DNA of 64,000 nt from Streptomyces sp. NBC_00820 (GCF_036347055.1 NZ_CP108882.1:6002001-6066000); one strand, 5' to 3'; counted from the first letter of the stretch, positions 1-8,339 are shown. Numbers and translations: made by a program. The notes: generated by a model from the letters alone, not told the origin.

Positions 1-455
1 CGGCGTTCGGGCACGTCGACCTCGCCCTCGCGATCGTGCGGATGGGCAGTCCCGCCGTGGCCGATCTCGTCGCCCGCTATCTGGTGGTCGACGAGCGCCC
101 GTCCCAGGCGGCGTACACCATCCCCGAGGCCCTGGCGCAGAGCGACCCCACTCTCGCGGCCTTCGAGCGCTGGGCCCGCGTCCACCTCGACGAGCCCCTG
201 TCCATCGCCGAAGGGGCGCGTGCCATCGGGGTCAGCGAACGCACCCTCCAGCGTGCCGTGCGCCGCACGCTCGGCAAGTCGCCCCTCGGCTTCGTCCGGG
301 ACCTCCGGGTCGAGCGCGCCGCGCATCTGCTGCGCACCACCGACCTGCCGCTGGACGTCATCGCCCGCAAGGTCGGCTACGAACACGCCAACACGCTCCG
401 CATCCTGCTCCGTGAGCGAACCGGAGAAACGGCGGGCGCGTTGCGGGGGCGGTGA
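1..455 (+). CDS. GlxA-type AraC-family transcriptional regulator, C-terminal part
   Basis: The reading frame is open from base 3, so the gene begins before the window and only its last ~150 codons are seen. The visible protein ends in a two-HTH AraC DNA-binding domain: 'SIAEGARAIGVSERTLQRAV' is the first helix-turn-helix, and 'DVIARKVGYEHANTLRILLR' the second. The segment before it (HVDLALAIVR, then ARYLVVDERPSQAAY) is typical of the linker between a DJ-1/PfpI-like sensor domain and the AraC domain in GlxA-family regulators. By family it should be a ligand-responsive transcription activator. The sensor half is not visible, so the family call is inference from the linker. The convergent SDR gene ends 52 bp downstream. 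Confidence 0.8.
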   Translation, partial: AFGHVDLALAIVRMGSPAVADLVARYLVVDERPSQAAYTIPEALAQSDPTLAAFERWARVHLDEPLSIAEGARAIGVSERTLQRAVRRTLGKSPLGFVRDLRVERAAHLLRTTDLPLDVIARKVGYEHANTLRILLRERTGETAGALRGR

Positions 456-506
456 TCCCCTGGGGCGCGCCCCTCCACGCCGCGGCGATCAGGGGGCGTC
501 CCGCCG

Positions 507-1346
507 TCAGTCGAGGTAAGCCCCGGTCAGCGCGATGACGGCCGAGCCGTCGTTGTCGGCGAGTTTGGTGCCGGTGAAGGCGCGCGCCCAGTCGGAGGTC
601 TGGAGCCGGAACGCGGGCCGCTCGGCCGTGAGGGCCTCCAGCACGGTGGCGGCGGCCTGCTCCGGGGTCTGCGCGCCGCCGGCGAACTGGCCCAGGATGT
701 GGGTGATGTAGTTCTTCAGGGGCTTCTGGTAGTCGCCCGCGGCGGCGATCGCGTCCGCCGGGTCGACGCCGATGTTGTTGACGAACTCCGTGGCCACCGC
801 GCCGGGTTCGACGACGGACACGGTCACGCCGAGATCGGCGGCCACCGGCGCGAGGCTCTCCATGAAGCCCTCGACCGCGAACTTGGCGGCGCAGTAGGCC
901 TCGTTGAACGGCTGCCCGACGACCCCGCCGACCGAGCTGACGGTGATCAGCCTGCCGCCGGACGCGCGCAGGTGCGGCATGGCGGTCTTGGTGGCCTGCA
1001 CCACGCCGAAGAAGTTGACCTCCATCACGCGCCGCACGTCGTCGACGGACTCGTTCTCGATGGTGCCGACGTGGCCGGCGCCGGCGTTGTTGATCAGCGC
1101 GTCGAGCCGCCCGTGGTCGGCGACGACGCCCTCGATCGCGGCCGTCACCGAGTCCGGGTCGGTGACGTCGAGCTGCCGGATGTCGAGCGTGACCCCGGCC
1201 CGGTCCGCGGCCTCGCGCAGGGCGCCGGCCCGGTTCGGGTCGCGGAGGGTGGCGATCGTGGTCCACCCGGCGCGGGCGGCGGCGACGGCGGTCTCCAGGC
1301 CGATGCCGGAGGAGGTGCCGGTGATCAGGACGACGGGGGAGGGCAT
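507..1346 (-). CDS. SDR-family NAD(P)-dependent oxidoreductase
   Basis: A 279-residue classical short-chain dehydrogenase. The N-terminus carries the Rossmann glycine motif (LITGTSSGIG), followed by the NNAG motif, the catalytic Ser in 'ITVSSVGG' and the Tyr-Lys pair in 'YCAAK'; the C-terminal part is of the length usual for this class. The ATG at 1346 starts just before the beta-strand that leads into the glycine motif, so it is preferred over longer in-frame readings. The substrate cannot be read from sequence. The gene is divergent from a MarR regulator; its promoter (TTGACA, 17-bp spacer, TAACTA) is overlapped by a palindrome that is the likely MarR operator, so it is probably the regulator's target. 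Confidence 0.9.
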   Translation of the reverse strand: MPSPVVLITGTSSGIGLETAVAAARAGWTTIATLRDPNRAGALREAADRAGVTLDIRQLDVTDPDSVTAAIEGVVADHGRLDALINNAGAGHVGTIENESVDDVRRVMEVNFFGVVQATKTAMPHLRASGGRLITVSSVGGVVGQPFNEAYCAAKFAVEGFMESLAPVAADLGVTVSVVEPGAVATEFVNNIGVDPADAIAAAGDYQKPLKNYITHILGQFAGGAQTPEQAAATVLEALTAERPAFRLQTSDWARAFTGTKLADNDGSAVIALTGAYLD

Positions 1347-1404
1347 GGCTGCCTGCCTATCTGCTGGGATGCCCGGTGCGGTGAGCCCCGGTGCTGGTTG
1401 TAAA

Positions 1405-1433
1405 TAGTTATGGAGCACCACCATTGTTGTCAA
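1405..1433 (-). promoter_or_regulatory. Promoter of the SDR gene
   Basis: On the minus strand TTGACA (1428-1433) is followed after 17 bp by TAACTA (1405-1410), a near-consensus vegetative sigma-70 promoter. The transcript would begin near 1398, leaving a leader of about 50 nt before the ATG at 1346. Confidence 0.65.
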
Positions 1434-1445
1434 CCATGGTGGTGC
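1415..1445. promoter_or_regulatory. Palindromic operator, probable MarR-protein binding site
   Basis: GCACCACCAT at 1415-1424 and ATGGTGGTGC at 1436-1445 form a perfect 10-bp inverted repeat with an 11-bp spacer. It covers the -35 and spacer of the SDR promoter and lies immediately upstream of the -10 hexamer (TAGAAT, 1461-1466) of the marR-type gene, so one dimer could repress both directions. Confidence 0.7.
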
Positions 1446-1472
1446 GTGCGGCGCCTGCACTAGAATCCGGCC

Positions 1473-1904
1473 ATGGACACCCCGGACCAGCTCACCGCCG
1501 AGGTGATCGCTCTCTTCGCGAAGATCACCGACCTCTACAAGCGGGAGTACGAGACCGCCTCCGCCCGCCACGGACTCACACCGCAGCAGGTCAAGGTGCT
1601 GTTCGCGCTGGACGAGGCGCTGCCCATGCGGAGGCTGGCCGAGCGGGTGTTCGCCGATCCCTCCAACCTGACCGGCATGGTCGACCGGCTGCAGAGCCGT
1701 GGCCTGGTCGAACGCGTACCCGACCCCACCGACCGCCGGATCAAGCGCATCGCCGCCACCGAGGCCGGTCGCACGGTCGTGAAGGACCTTCGCGCCGCCC
1801 TGCGCTTCGCGGCGGATCCCCTGGTGGCCCTCGACGAGGACCAGCGGCGCGGCCTGCGGGACCTGCTTCAGATGATGGTCGACTCCCAGCGCCCCGGCGA
1901 CTGA
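1473..1904 (+). CDS. MarR-family transcriptional regulator
   Basis: A 143-residue protein with the MarR winged-helix fold: 'MRRLAERVFADPSNLTGMVD' is the recognition region, and 'RLQSRGLVERVPDPTDRRIK' is the wing with the family's D-x-R-D/R-R signature. N- and C-terminal helices would form the dimer interface. It is divergent from the SDR gene and separated from it by a perfect palindrome, the classical arrangement for an autoregulated repressor that senses a small molecule and releases its neighbour. TAGAAT ends 6 nt before the ATG and no Shine-Dalgarno is visible, so the transcript is probably leaderless. The ligand is unknown. Confidence 0.9.
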   Translation: MDTPDQLTAEVIALFAKITDLYKREYETASARHGLTPQQVKVLFALDEALPMRRLAERVFADPSNLTGMVDRLQSRGLVERVPDPTDRRIKRIAATEAGRTVVKDLRAALRFAADPLVALDEDQRRGLRDLLQMMVDSQRPGD

Positions 1905-2071
1905 CTCCTGAACACGGTGAACGTGAGGGAGTGAAGCGCCGGAACGCCGGTCTTCCGGCCGCCCCGGCACCGTAGCGACCGTCCGTGGTCTTCCGCGGAC
2001 CTCGCCCGCACTGGATCTTGCGGTCCGCCCGCGGGGCGAAGGCTGCCCGATGTACCGCCTACCCTTATGGC

Positions 2072-3589
2072 ATGAGCAGCATCGACCGGAGCCAGCCCGT
2101 GGACGTCCAGCGAACCTATGAGGTGCGCACCTACGGGTGCCAGATGAACGTCCACGACTCCGAGCGATTGTCCGGACTGCTCGAGGACGCCGGCTACGTG
2201 CGGGCTCCCGAGGGTTCCGACGGGGACGCCGACGTCGTCGTCTTCAACACCTGCGCCGTGCGCGAGAACGCCGACAACCGGCTGTACGGCAACCTCGGCC
2301 GCCTCGCGCCCAGGAAGGTGAGCCGTCCCGGGATGCAGATCGCGGTCGGCGGCTGCCTCGCGCAGAAGGACCGCGACACCATCGTGAAGAAGGCGCCGTG
2401 GGTGGACGTCGTCTTCGGTACGCACAACATCGGCAAGCTGCCCGTCCTGCTGGAGCGCGCCCGCGTCCAGGAGGAGGCCCAGGTCGAGATCGCCGAGTCC
2501 CTGGAGGCCTTCCCCTCCACGCTGCCCACCCGGCGCGAGAGCGCCTACGCGGCCTGGGTGTCGATCTCCGTCGGCTGCAACAACACGTGCACCTTCTGCA
2601 TCGTCCCGGCGCTGCGCGGCAAGGAGAAGGACCGCAGGACCGGCGACATCCTGGCCGAGATCGAGGCCCTGGTCGGCGAGGGCGTCTCCGAGATCACGCT
2701 GCTCGGCCAGAACGTCAACGCCTACGGCTCCGACATCGGCGACCGTGAGGCCTTCAGCAAGCTGCTGCGGGCCTGCGGGAAGATCGAGGGCCTGGAGCGC
2801 GTCCGCTTCACCTCCCCGCACCCCCGCGACTTCACCGACGACGTCATCGCCGCCATGGCCGAGACGCCGAACGTGATGCCGCAGCTGCACATGCCGATGC
2901 AGTCCGGCTCGGACACCGTCCTGAAGGCGATGCGCCGCTCCTACCGGCAGGACCGCTACCTCGGGATCATCGAGAAGGTCCGCGCCGCCATCCCGCACGC
3001 CGCGATCACGACGGACATCATCGTCGGCTTCCCCGGTGAGACGGAGGAGGACTTCGAGCAGACGATGCACGCAGTGCGCGAGGCGCGGTTCACCCAGGCG
3101 TTCACCTTCCAGTACTCCAAGCGGCCCGGTACTCCGGCCGCGACCATGGAGAACCAGGTCCCCAAGGAGGTCGTCCAGGCGCGCTACGAGCGTCTCGTCG
3201 CCCTTCAGGAGGAGATCTCCTGGGAGGAGAACAAGAAGCAGGTCGGCCGCACCCTGGAGCTGATGGTCGCCGAGGGCGAGGGCCGCAAGGACGGCGCCAC
3301 CCACCGCCTCTCCGGCCGTGCCCCCGACAACCGCCTGGTCCACTTCACCAAGCCGGAGCAGGAGGTGCGCCCCGGCGACGTGGTCACGGTCGAGATCACC
3401 TACGCCGCCCCGCACCACCTCCTTGCCGAGGGCAAGGTCCTCGACGTGCGACGCACGCGCGCGGGTGACGCCTGGGAGAAGCGCAACGCCGCGGAGGCGG
3501 CCAAGCCGGCCGGTGTCATGCTCGGCCTGCCGACCATCGGCGCACCGGCTCCGCAGCCCGCTGCCACGAGCGGCTGCGGCTGCGACTGA
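2072..3589 (+). CDS. miaB: tRNA-2-methylthio-N6-dimethylallyladenosine synthase MiaB
   Basis: A 505-residue radical-SAM methylthiotransferase that adds the 2-methylthio group to i6A37 of tRNA. The N-terminal MTTase domain begins '[14 protein letters not shown]' and carries further cysteines in 'FNTCAVREN' and 'GGCLAQ'. The radical-SAM triad is '[11 protein letters not shown]', and a C-terminal TRAM-like domain ([10 protein letters not shown] to [10 protein letters not shown]) precedes a SGCGCD tail. The ATG at 2072 is chosen because TACCCT ends 6 nt upstream and the conserved core follows; a longer in-frame start at 1985 has no support. It acts on the product of miaA, encoded 1.9 kb downstream. 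Confidence 0.95.
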   Translation: MSSIDRSQPVDVQRTYEVRTYGCQMNVHDSERLSGLLEDAGYVRAPEGSDGDADVVVFNTCAVRENADNRLYGNLGRLAPRKVSRPGMQIAVGGCLAQKDRDTIVKKAPWVDVVFGTHNIGKLPVLLERARVQEEAQVEIAESLEAFPSTLPTRRESAYAAWVSISVGCNNTCTFCIVPALRGKEKDRRTGDILAEIEALVGEGVSEITLLGQNVNAYGSDIGDREAFSKLLRACGKIEGLERVRFTSPHPRDFTDDVIAAMAETPNVMPQLHMPMQSGSDTVLKAMRRSYRQDRYLGIIEKVRAAIPHAAITTDIIVGFPGETEEDFEQTMHAVREARFTQAFTFQYSKRPGTPAATMENQVPKEVVQARYERLVALQEEISWEENKKQVGRTLELMVAEGEGRKDGATHRLSGRAPDNRLVHFTKPEQEVRPGDVVTVEITYAAPHHLLAEGKVLDVRRTRAGDAWEKRNAAEAAKPAGVMLGLPTIGAPAPQPAATSGCGCD

Positions 3590-3647
3590 GCCGGCGAACC
3601 TCCGGTCACACCCGTCGGCGGGGCGGCTCGTTCAGCCGTTCGCCGGC
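3590..3647 (+). terminator. Long inverted repeat after miaB
   Basis: GCCGGCGAAC (3590-3599) and GTTCGCCGGC (3638-3647) are exact inverted 10-mers overlapping or just after the miaB stop codon. The 38-nt spacer is GC-rich and could fold further. There is no T-run; a Streptomyces-type terminator is plausible. Confidence 0.45.
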
Positions 3648-3702
3648 GGGTCCGGGCGGCGTGGGTAACGCTCGGCCGTCGTGCGGGGCTAATCTGCCGA
3701 TC

Positions 3703-4434
3703 ATGCTTGTCGCCGCAGCCGTCTGCCCCTGCCCGCCGCTCCTCGTGCCCGAGGTCGCCGCGGGTGCCGCACCCGAGCTGGACGTCGCACGCGCGGCGTG
3801 CACCGACGCGCTCGGCGTGCTCGCCGCCTCCCGGCCGGATCTGCTCGTGGTCGTCGGGCCGACCGCGGGGGCCCAGGCCGGCGAATACCCCCAGGGTGCC
3901 CCGGGGTCCTTCCGCGGCTTCGGTGTCGATGCCGCCGTACGGCTCGGCGTGGCCGCCGAAACCGAAGCCGACACCGGTGTCGTGGGCGATGGTGAGCTGC
4001 CGGCCTCGCTGGCCGTAGGCGCATGGCTGCTGGAACGCACCGGCTGGGCCGACGCCCCCATCGAGGGACTCGGCGTCGAGGAGACGCTCGCGCCCGAGCG
4101 GTGCGCCGAGACAGGCAGGGAGATCGCAGCCCGAGCCCGGCGGGTGGCCCTCCTCGTGATGGGCGACGCCAGCGCGTGCCGCACCCTCAAGGCGCCCGGC
4201 TACCTCGACGAGCGGGCGGCCCCCTTCGACGCGGCGATCGCCCGCGCGCTGGGCTCCGCCGACGTGACGGCGCTCGCGGCGCTGGACACCGAGCAGGCCC
4301 ACCAGCTGAAGGCCTCCGGCCGCGCCCCCTGGCAGGTACTCGCGGGCGCCGCCGTGGGCGCGGACCTGACAGGTGCGCTGTTGTACGACGACGCCCCCTA
4401 CGGCGTGGGGTACATGGTCGCGACCTGGTCGTAG
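3703..4434 (+). CDS. Class III extradiol dioxygenase-like (LigB-fold) protein, function unknown
   Basis: A 243-residue protein resembling the LigB/AMMECR1-associated class III extradiol dioxygenase fold, starting 'MLVAAAVCPCPPLLVPEV'. In active family members an early 'PHPP' supplies a metal-binding His; here it reads PCPP, so catalysis by the usual Fe(II) chemistry is doubtful. 'DLLVVVGPTAG' and 'VALLVMGDASACR' are the core beta-strands and 'DDAPYGVGYMVATW' the C-terminal strand. TAATCT ends 7 nt before the ATG, suggesting a leaderless transcript. It lies between miaB and miaA, but nothing in the sequence links it to tRNA modification. The family assignment is from memory of similar actinobacterial proteins. 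Confidence 0.7.
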   Translation: MLVAAAVCPCPPLLVPEVAAGAAPELDVARAACTDALGVLAASRPDLLVVVGPTAGAQAGEYPQGAPGSFRGFGVDAAVRLGVAAETEADTGVVGDGELPASLAVGAWLLERTGWADAPIEGLGVEETLAPERCAETGREIAARARRVALLVMGDASACRTLKAPGYLDERAAPFDAAIARALGSADVTALAALDTEQAHQLKASGRAPWQVLAGAAVGADLTGALLYDDAPYGVGYMVATWS

Positions 4435-4470
4435 GCGTCGAAGGACGGTCGTAGGCGTCCCAGGACAGCG

Positions 4471-4509
4471 CCGAACGGCCGGGAGCGCATTCGCTCCGCG
4501 GCCGTTCGG
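4471..4509. terminator. Bidirectional hairpin terminator
   Basis: CCGAACGGCCG (4471-4481) pairs with CGGCCGTTCGG (4499-4509), and GGAGCG pairs with CGCTCC around a CATT loop, giving about 17 bp of stem with one bulged G. It lies between convergent genes. Confidence 0.75.
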
Positions 4510-4556
4510 TCGTCTGCGGTCCGGTCCGCGCGCCGGTGTGCGGGCGGTCGTGCCGC

Positions 4557-4922
4557 TCAGGAAGCCGGCGGGTTCTCCGGGGGGATGACGTCCGGGTGGC
4601 TGGCGTCCCGCTGGTACTCGCTGCCGCCGCCCTTCGGGTGGGTGGAACGGGTGGTCATGTCTCCGCTCTGCACCTGCTCGGCGGCCGCCTCACTCGGATG
4701 GGTGTGGTGGGTGGTGTGGCCGGGGTGCATGGAGTCCTTGTGGGCGAGGCGGTCCATCGCGTCCTTCGCCTTGTCCGTGCCCGAGTGGATCTTCTCGCTG
4801 TACTTGCCCTTGGTCCGCTCGTCGACGGCATGAGCGGCCTTGTCGATGCCGTGCTGCACCTTGTCGCCATGCTGGCGCGCGAGGTCCGACATCTTGTCCT
4901 TCATGTTGTCCAAGAGACCCAT
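4557..4922 (-). CDS. MT0933-type antitoxin-like small protein
   Basis: A 121-residue hydrophilic protein. The first ~60 residues (MGLLDNMKDKMSDLARQHGD, then DKAAHAVDERTKGKYSEKI and GTDKAKDAMDRL) are a charged amphipathic helix of the type annotated as the mycobacterial MT0933 antitoxin family; the rest is His/Pro/Gly-rich and probably disordered. A strong ribosome site (GGAAGGTGG) precedes the ATG at 4922. No adjacent toxin gene is visible, so an antitoxin role here is doubtful; many Streptomyces homologues stand alone and may be general stress or envelope-associated proteins. Confidence 0.65.
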   Translation of the reverse strand: MGLLDNMKDKMSDLARQHGDKVQHGIDKAAHAVDERTKGKYSEKIHSGTDKAKDAMDRLAHKDSMHPGHTTHHTHPSEAAAEQVQSGDMTTRSTHPKGGGSEYQRDASHPDVIPPENPPAS

Positions 4923-5442
4923 GGTCCACCTTCCCTCGCGGGACAGTCGGGACAGTTATGTGTGATGGGTGGGCTTGTGCGCGGGTGTCGTCGCCGTTCT
5001 CGCCGACGTCCGTCTGCCGACGGATTTCTGAGCTCTGCGCGGATCGCTGCCGGTGGATTTCCGCCCGGACCGCGTGGGCCGTTCCGACGGGTTTCCGATC
5101 CGGTCGTCACGCCCGTGTGTCCGTCCGTGGCGGATGCCCTGGCATCCGTGCCCTGAGCCGCCCAGCCGCCTCCTCGGCTTCGCCGGCTGCCTCCTCCTGT
5201 GTCGTCCTCGACCTGCCTCGACCTGCCGAGGAGTCGTACAAAAGCGCCCATTCCCACCTCTTACGTTACTCGTGCGGGCGGGATCCCGCGTCACGCGGTG
5301 CGTCCGGTCGCGTTACGCGGGTCACCACCCCGGCCGTCCGGCAGGTTCCGGCGGGGTACCTCGCCATGGACGGCTACCCCGAAAACGGCGTCTTCACGAG
5401 ACGCGTTCCAGACGCGGTCCCGAGGTTTGCGAAACTGGTGTG
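4923..5442. other. 520-bp gap between the antitoxin-like gene and miaA
   Basis: I see no convincing coding sequence. The stretch 5228-5290 is the least GC-rich part and contains a 14-mer (CAAAAGCGCCCATT, 5239-5252) that recurs exactly in the lexA-nrdR gap at 25146-25159. It may be a promoter region, but no clear -35/-10 pair could be defined. Confidence 0.4.
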
Positions 5443-6381
5443 GTGAGCAGTGCACCCCTCGCCCCCCGCGTCCTCGCCGTCGTCGGACCCACCGCGGCCG
5501 GAAAATCCGATCTCGGCGTCTTCCTGGCCCAGCAGCTCGGCGGCGAGGTCATCAACGCCGACTCCATGCAGCTCTACCGGGGCATGGACATCGGCACCGC
5601 CAAGCTGACGTCCGAAGAGCGCGGCGGCGTCCCGCACCACCTGATGGACATCTGGGACGTGACGGTCGCCGCCTCCGTCGCCGAGTACCAGAAGCTGGCC
5701 CGCGCCCGGATCGACGCCCTGCTGGCGCAGGGCCGCTGGCCGGTCCTGGTCGGCGGCTCGGGTCTGTACGTCCGCGGAGCCGTCGACAACCTGGAGTTCC
5801 CCGGCACCGACCCCGAGGTCAGGGCCCGCCTGGAGGAGGAGCTGGCGCTGCGCGGCCCGGGTGCCCTGCACGCGCGCCTGGCCGCCGCCGACCCCGACGC
5901 CGGCCGCGCCATCCTGCCCAGCAACGGCCGCCGTATCGTCCGGGCCCTGGAGGTCATCGAGATCACCGGCCGCCCCTTCACGGCGAACCTCCCCGGCCAC
6001 GACTCCGTCTACGACACCGTCCAGATCGGTGTCGACGTGGCGCGCCCCGAACTCGACGAGCGCATCGCGCGCCGTGTCGACCGGATGTGGGAGGCGGGGC
6101 TCGTGGACGAGGTGCGTGCCCTGGAGGCGCAAGGGCTGCGCGAGGGCCGTACGGCGTCACGCGCGCTGGGCTACCAGCAGGTCCTCGACGCGCTCGCGGG
6201 CCAGTGCACCGAGGAGGAGGCGCGCGCCGAGACCGTGCGCGCCACCAAGCGCTTCGCGCGCCGCCAGGATTCGTGGTTCAGGCGCGACCCCCGGGTGCAC
6301 TGGTTGAGTGGTGCGGTGGCGGACCGCGCGGAACTTCCGGGGCTGGCCCTGGCGTTGGTCGAACGACCGGTTACAGCCTGA
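5443..6381 (+). CDS. miaA: tRNA dimethylallyltransferase MiaA
   Basis: A 312-residue tRNA delta2-isopentenylpyrophosphate transferase that prenylates A37 of UNN-reading tRNAs, providing the substrate for MiaB. The P-loop is 'VVGPTAAGKSDLG', followed by the family motifs 'INADSMQLYRGMDIGTAK', 'HHLMDIWD', 'PVLVGGSGLYVRG' and 'TRRFARRQDSWFRRD'-type C-terminal residues (here ATKRFARRQDSWFRRD). Length is normal for the family. The start is a GTG at 5443, with another GTG directly before it at 5440; no Shine-Dalgarno is visible. A longer reading back to 5053 would add 130 residues unrelated to the family. Confidence 0.95.
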   Translation: MSSAPLAPRVLAVVGPTAAGKSDLGVFLAQQLGGEVINADSMQLYRGMDIGTAKLTSEERGGVPHHLMDIWDVTVAASVAEYQKLARARIDALLAQGRWPVLVGGSGLYVRGAVDNLEFPGTDPEVRARLEEELALRGPGALHARLAAADPDAGRAILPSNGRRIVRALEVIEITGRPFTANLPGHDSVYDTVQIGVDVARPELDERIARRVDRMWEAGLVDEVRALEAQGLREGRTASRALGYQQVLDALAGQCTEEEARAETVRATKRFARRQDSWFRRDPRVHWLSGAVADRAELPGLALALVERPVTA

Positions 6382-6488
6382 TCACGTCATGGCATCGGGA
6401 TGCGCCGCCGGTCAACGCGGCGTCTGACGCCGTGCCATCATCAAGCTCGATCGACCAGTGGAAGTCCTAGTTGGGAGGGCGCGTGGCG

Positions 6489-7067
6489 ATGGAGGCCGGC
6501 CCTCGCGACACCGCACAGGGTGCCGAGCACGTCACCACCGACGGTGACGAGCCGGGCCAGGGTGCGGACCTTCTGGCCCAGGACGCCCTCACCGAGGCAC
6601 GTCTCGATGAGGACCGCGTCGCCGAGGAGCGTCTCGTCGAGGAGCGCCTCGCCGACGACGGGCCCGACGAGATCACGGGCGGGGTCACCGCCGACGGGCC
6701 CGCGCCCGAGGAGATGTACGCGAGCGGACCGGAGGTCGAGGTCGAGCTGCGTCCGCAGCGGAGGCTGCGCATCTGGCAGCTCGCGCCCATCGTGGGCCTC
6801 GCCGCGGTCGGCTCGCTGATGTTCGCCTTCCCGCTCGCCTTCGACTTCGGCGACAGCGGTGCCGTCATCGCCATGCTGGGCCTGCTGATCTGCTCCTGCG
6901 CCGCCGGCTGGGGCATGATGGCCGCCCGTCGCGTGGGCTACACCTTCCCGGGCCTGCCCGCGCGCGGCTCGGGACGCCGGCCCGACTGGCGGGTCGTGAT
7001 CGCCTACGTCCTGCTGGTGGCCGTCGTGGCCGTCCTCGCCGTGTGGCGGGTTGCCCGCCTGCGCTAG
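6489..7067 (+). CDS. Small membrane protein with acidic N-terminus, function unknown
   Basis: About 192 residues. The first ~90 are strongly acidic and probably cytoplasmic and disordered; they include repeated 'EERLVEERLAD'-like turns. Three hydrophobic helices follow: IWQLAPIVGLAAVGSLMFAF, GAVIAMLGLLICSCAAGWGM and VVIAYVLLVAVVAVLAVW. The ATG at 6489 has GGAGGG 9 nt upstream; a GTG at 6483 is a close alternative. The TAG stop lies inside the GCTAGC target duplication of the adjacent IS element, so the insertion left this reading frame unchanged. I do not recognise a family with a known role. Confidence 0.7.
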   Translation: MEAGPRDTAQGAEHVTTDGDEPGQGADLLAQDALTEARLDEDRVAEERLVEERLADDGPDEITGGVTADGPAPEEMYASGPEVEVELRPQRRLRIWQLAPIVGLAAVGSLMFAFPLAFDFGDSGAVIAMLGLLICSCAAGWGMMAARRVGYTFPGLPARGSGRRPDWRVVIAYVLLVAVVAVLAVWRVARLR

Positions 7068-7068
7068 C
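7063..7068. repeat. Left target-site duplication (GCTAGC) of the IS481-family element
   Basis: GCTAGC flanks the element on both sides (7063-7068 and 8137-8142). It fits the NCTAGN target preference known for IS481. The left copy contains the stop codon of the membrane-protein gene and, on the other strand, the stop codon of the transposase. Confidence 0.9.
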
Positions 7069-8017
7069 TGTATTGCCCTGTGAGGTTGGGGACGCGGCTG
7101 GCGGGTGGTTTGCCTGCGAGCGCGGTGTGTCCGCGGTGGTGATTGTAGGAGTGCAGCCAGCGGGGGAACGCGTCGCGTCGTTCCTGTTCTGAGTGGTAGG
7201 GCTTTGCGTAGGCCCATTCGTCGAGCAGGGTGCGGTTGAGTCGTTCGACCTTGCCGTTGGTCTGTGGCCGGTAGGGCCGGGTTCGCTTGTGGGTGATCCC
7301 GGCCGCCGTCAGGGTTTCGCGCCAGAGGTAGGACTTGTAGCAGGCTCCGTTGTCGGTCAGGACCCGTTCGACGGTGATCCCGACGCCGGTGAAGTAGGCG
7401 TGTGCGCGTGTCCAGAAGGCGGTGGCGGTCTCTTTCTTCTCGTCCGTGTGGATCTCGCTGTAGGCGAGGCGGGAGTGGTCGTCGACGGCGGTGTGGATGT
7501 AGCTGTAGCCGGCTCCGGAGCGGGTTTTGCGGCCTGCCTGGCGGCCCAGGGCCTTGTGGCCGCCGCCGTCGGGGATGTTGCCGAGCTTCTTGATGTCCAC
7601 GTGCACGAGTTCGCCGGGCCGGTCGCGTTCGTAGCGGCGTATGACCCGGCCGGTGGCTCGGTCGAGGTGGCTGAGCCGGGCCAGGCCGAAGCGGACCAGG
7701 ATGCGGTGCACGGTGGAGGGCACCAGGCCCAGCAGGTGCGCGATGCGGGCAGGTCCCCACCGCCGTGTGAGGCGGACCTTGATGATCCGGCGTTCGGCCC
7801 GCGTCGGCGTGCGTCGAGGGCTGTGGTGGGGGCGGCTGGAACGGTCGCTCATCCCCGCCTCGCCGAGTTGGCGGTATCGCCCGGCCCACCGCTGGGCTGT
7901 GGTCGGCGAGACCTGGAACCGCTCCGCCGCCCGGCGCAGAGGCCATCCGTCATCAACCACGCAGCGGGCCAGCCGCAGACGTCCGGTCTCGGTCAGAGGT
8001 GCATTACGGTGGGGCAT
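7064..8017 (-). CDS. IS481-family DDE transposase
   Basis: A 317-residue transposase. The N-terminal half has a helix-turn-helix region (WPLRRAAERFQVSPTTAQRW and RRWGPARIAHLLGLVPSTVH). The rve-type integrase core follows, with catalytic residues recognisable as Asp in 'ELVHVDIKKLG', Asp in 'VLTDNGACY' and Glu in 'TNGKVERLNRTL'. The ATG at 8017 is chosen because it precedes the conserved 'HRNAPLTETGRLRLARCVVD' start of the family. The C-terminus runs through the element's left end: the last codons are CAA TAC AGC TAG, in which the stop comes from the duplicated CTAG target and not from the element. Confidence 0.93.
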   Translation of the reverse strand: MPHRNAPLTETGRLRLARCVVDDGWPLRRAAERFQVSPTTAQRWAGRYRQLGEAGMSDRSSRPHHSPRRTPTRAERRIIKVRLTRRWGPARIAHLLGLVPSTVHRILVRFGLARLSHLDRATGRVIRRYERDRPGELVHVDIKKLGNIPDGGGHKALGRQAGRKTRSGAGYSYIHTAVDDHSRLAYSEIHTDEKKETATAFWTRAHAYFTGVGITVERVLTDNGACYKSYLWRETLTAAGITHKRTRPYRPQTNGKVERLNRTLLDEWAYAKPYHSEQERRDAFPRWLHSYNHHRGHTALAGKPPASRVPNLTGQYS

Positions 8018-8136
8018 GAGGGCCTTTCGGGCTGGTGTAGACGTCGCAATCCACACCGAACCCGGAAGGCCCTCACTCGTTCAAGATCCCCAGACGGTGA
8101 CCACTGTCACCGCACCCAACCTCCGTGGACAGAACA
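7069..8136 (-). mobile_element. Intact IS481-family insertion sequence, 1068 bp
   Basis: The element begins TGT and ends ACA. Its imperfect terminal inverted repeats match well: the left end reads TGTATTGCCCTGTGAGGTTG, and the complement of the right end reads TGTTCTGTCCACGGAGGTTG. A 6-bp duplication of GCTAGC flanks it. One full-length transposase gene occupies nearly the whole element on the minus strand. The coincidence of intact ends, duplication and transposase suggests a recent, possibly active insertion. Confidence 0.92.
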
Positions 8137-8142
8137 GCTAGC
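8137..8142. repeat. Right target-site duplication (GCTAGC)
   Basis: Second copy of the 6-bp target duplication, immediately after the terminal ACA of the element. Confidence 0.9.
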
Positions 8143-8339
8143 GCCTGCCCGGCGGATCATGCCGCAGACGCGGGGCTAGGGCCTGGCACGCCCTCCCCGA
8201 CCTCTGCGAGCAGGAGGTACCCCCAGCGACGTTGTCGGCGGTCGCCGACGCGTCCCTACGCTTCCCCGCGCTCGACGTCGCTAGCGCGGGGGACCCCCAC
8301 CGTCGACGCCCTGCTGCGCCCACCCTTTACGATCGAGGA
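8143..8339. other. dapF upstream region with repeat-like hairpin
   Basis: The stretch includes CCCCGCGCT (8264-8272) pairing with AGCGCGGGG (8283-8291). It also has a segment reading GAGCAGGAGGTACCCCC (8208-8224), which resembles the interspersed intergenic repeats common in Streptomyces (recalled, not searched). TACGAT at 8328-8333 ends 6 nt before the dapF ATG and is its likely -10 element. Confidence 0.45.
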
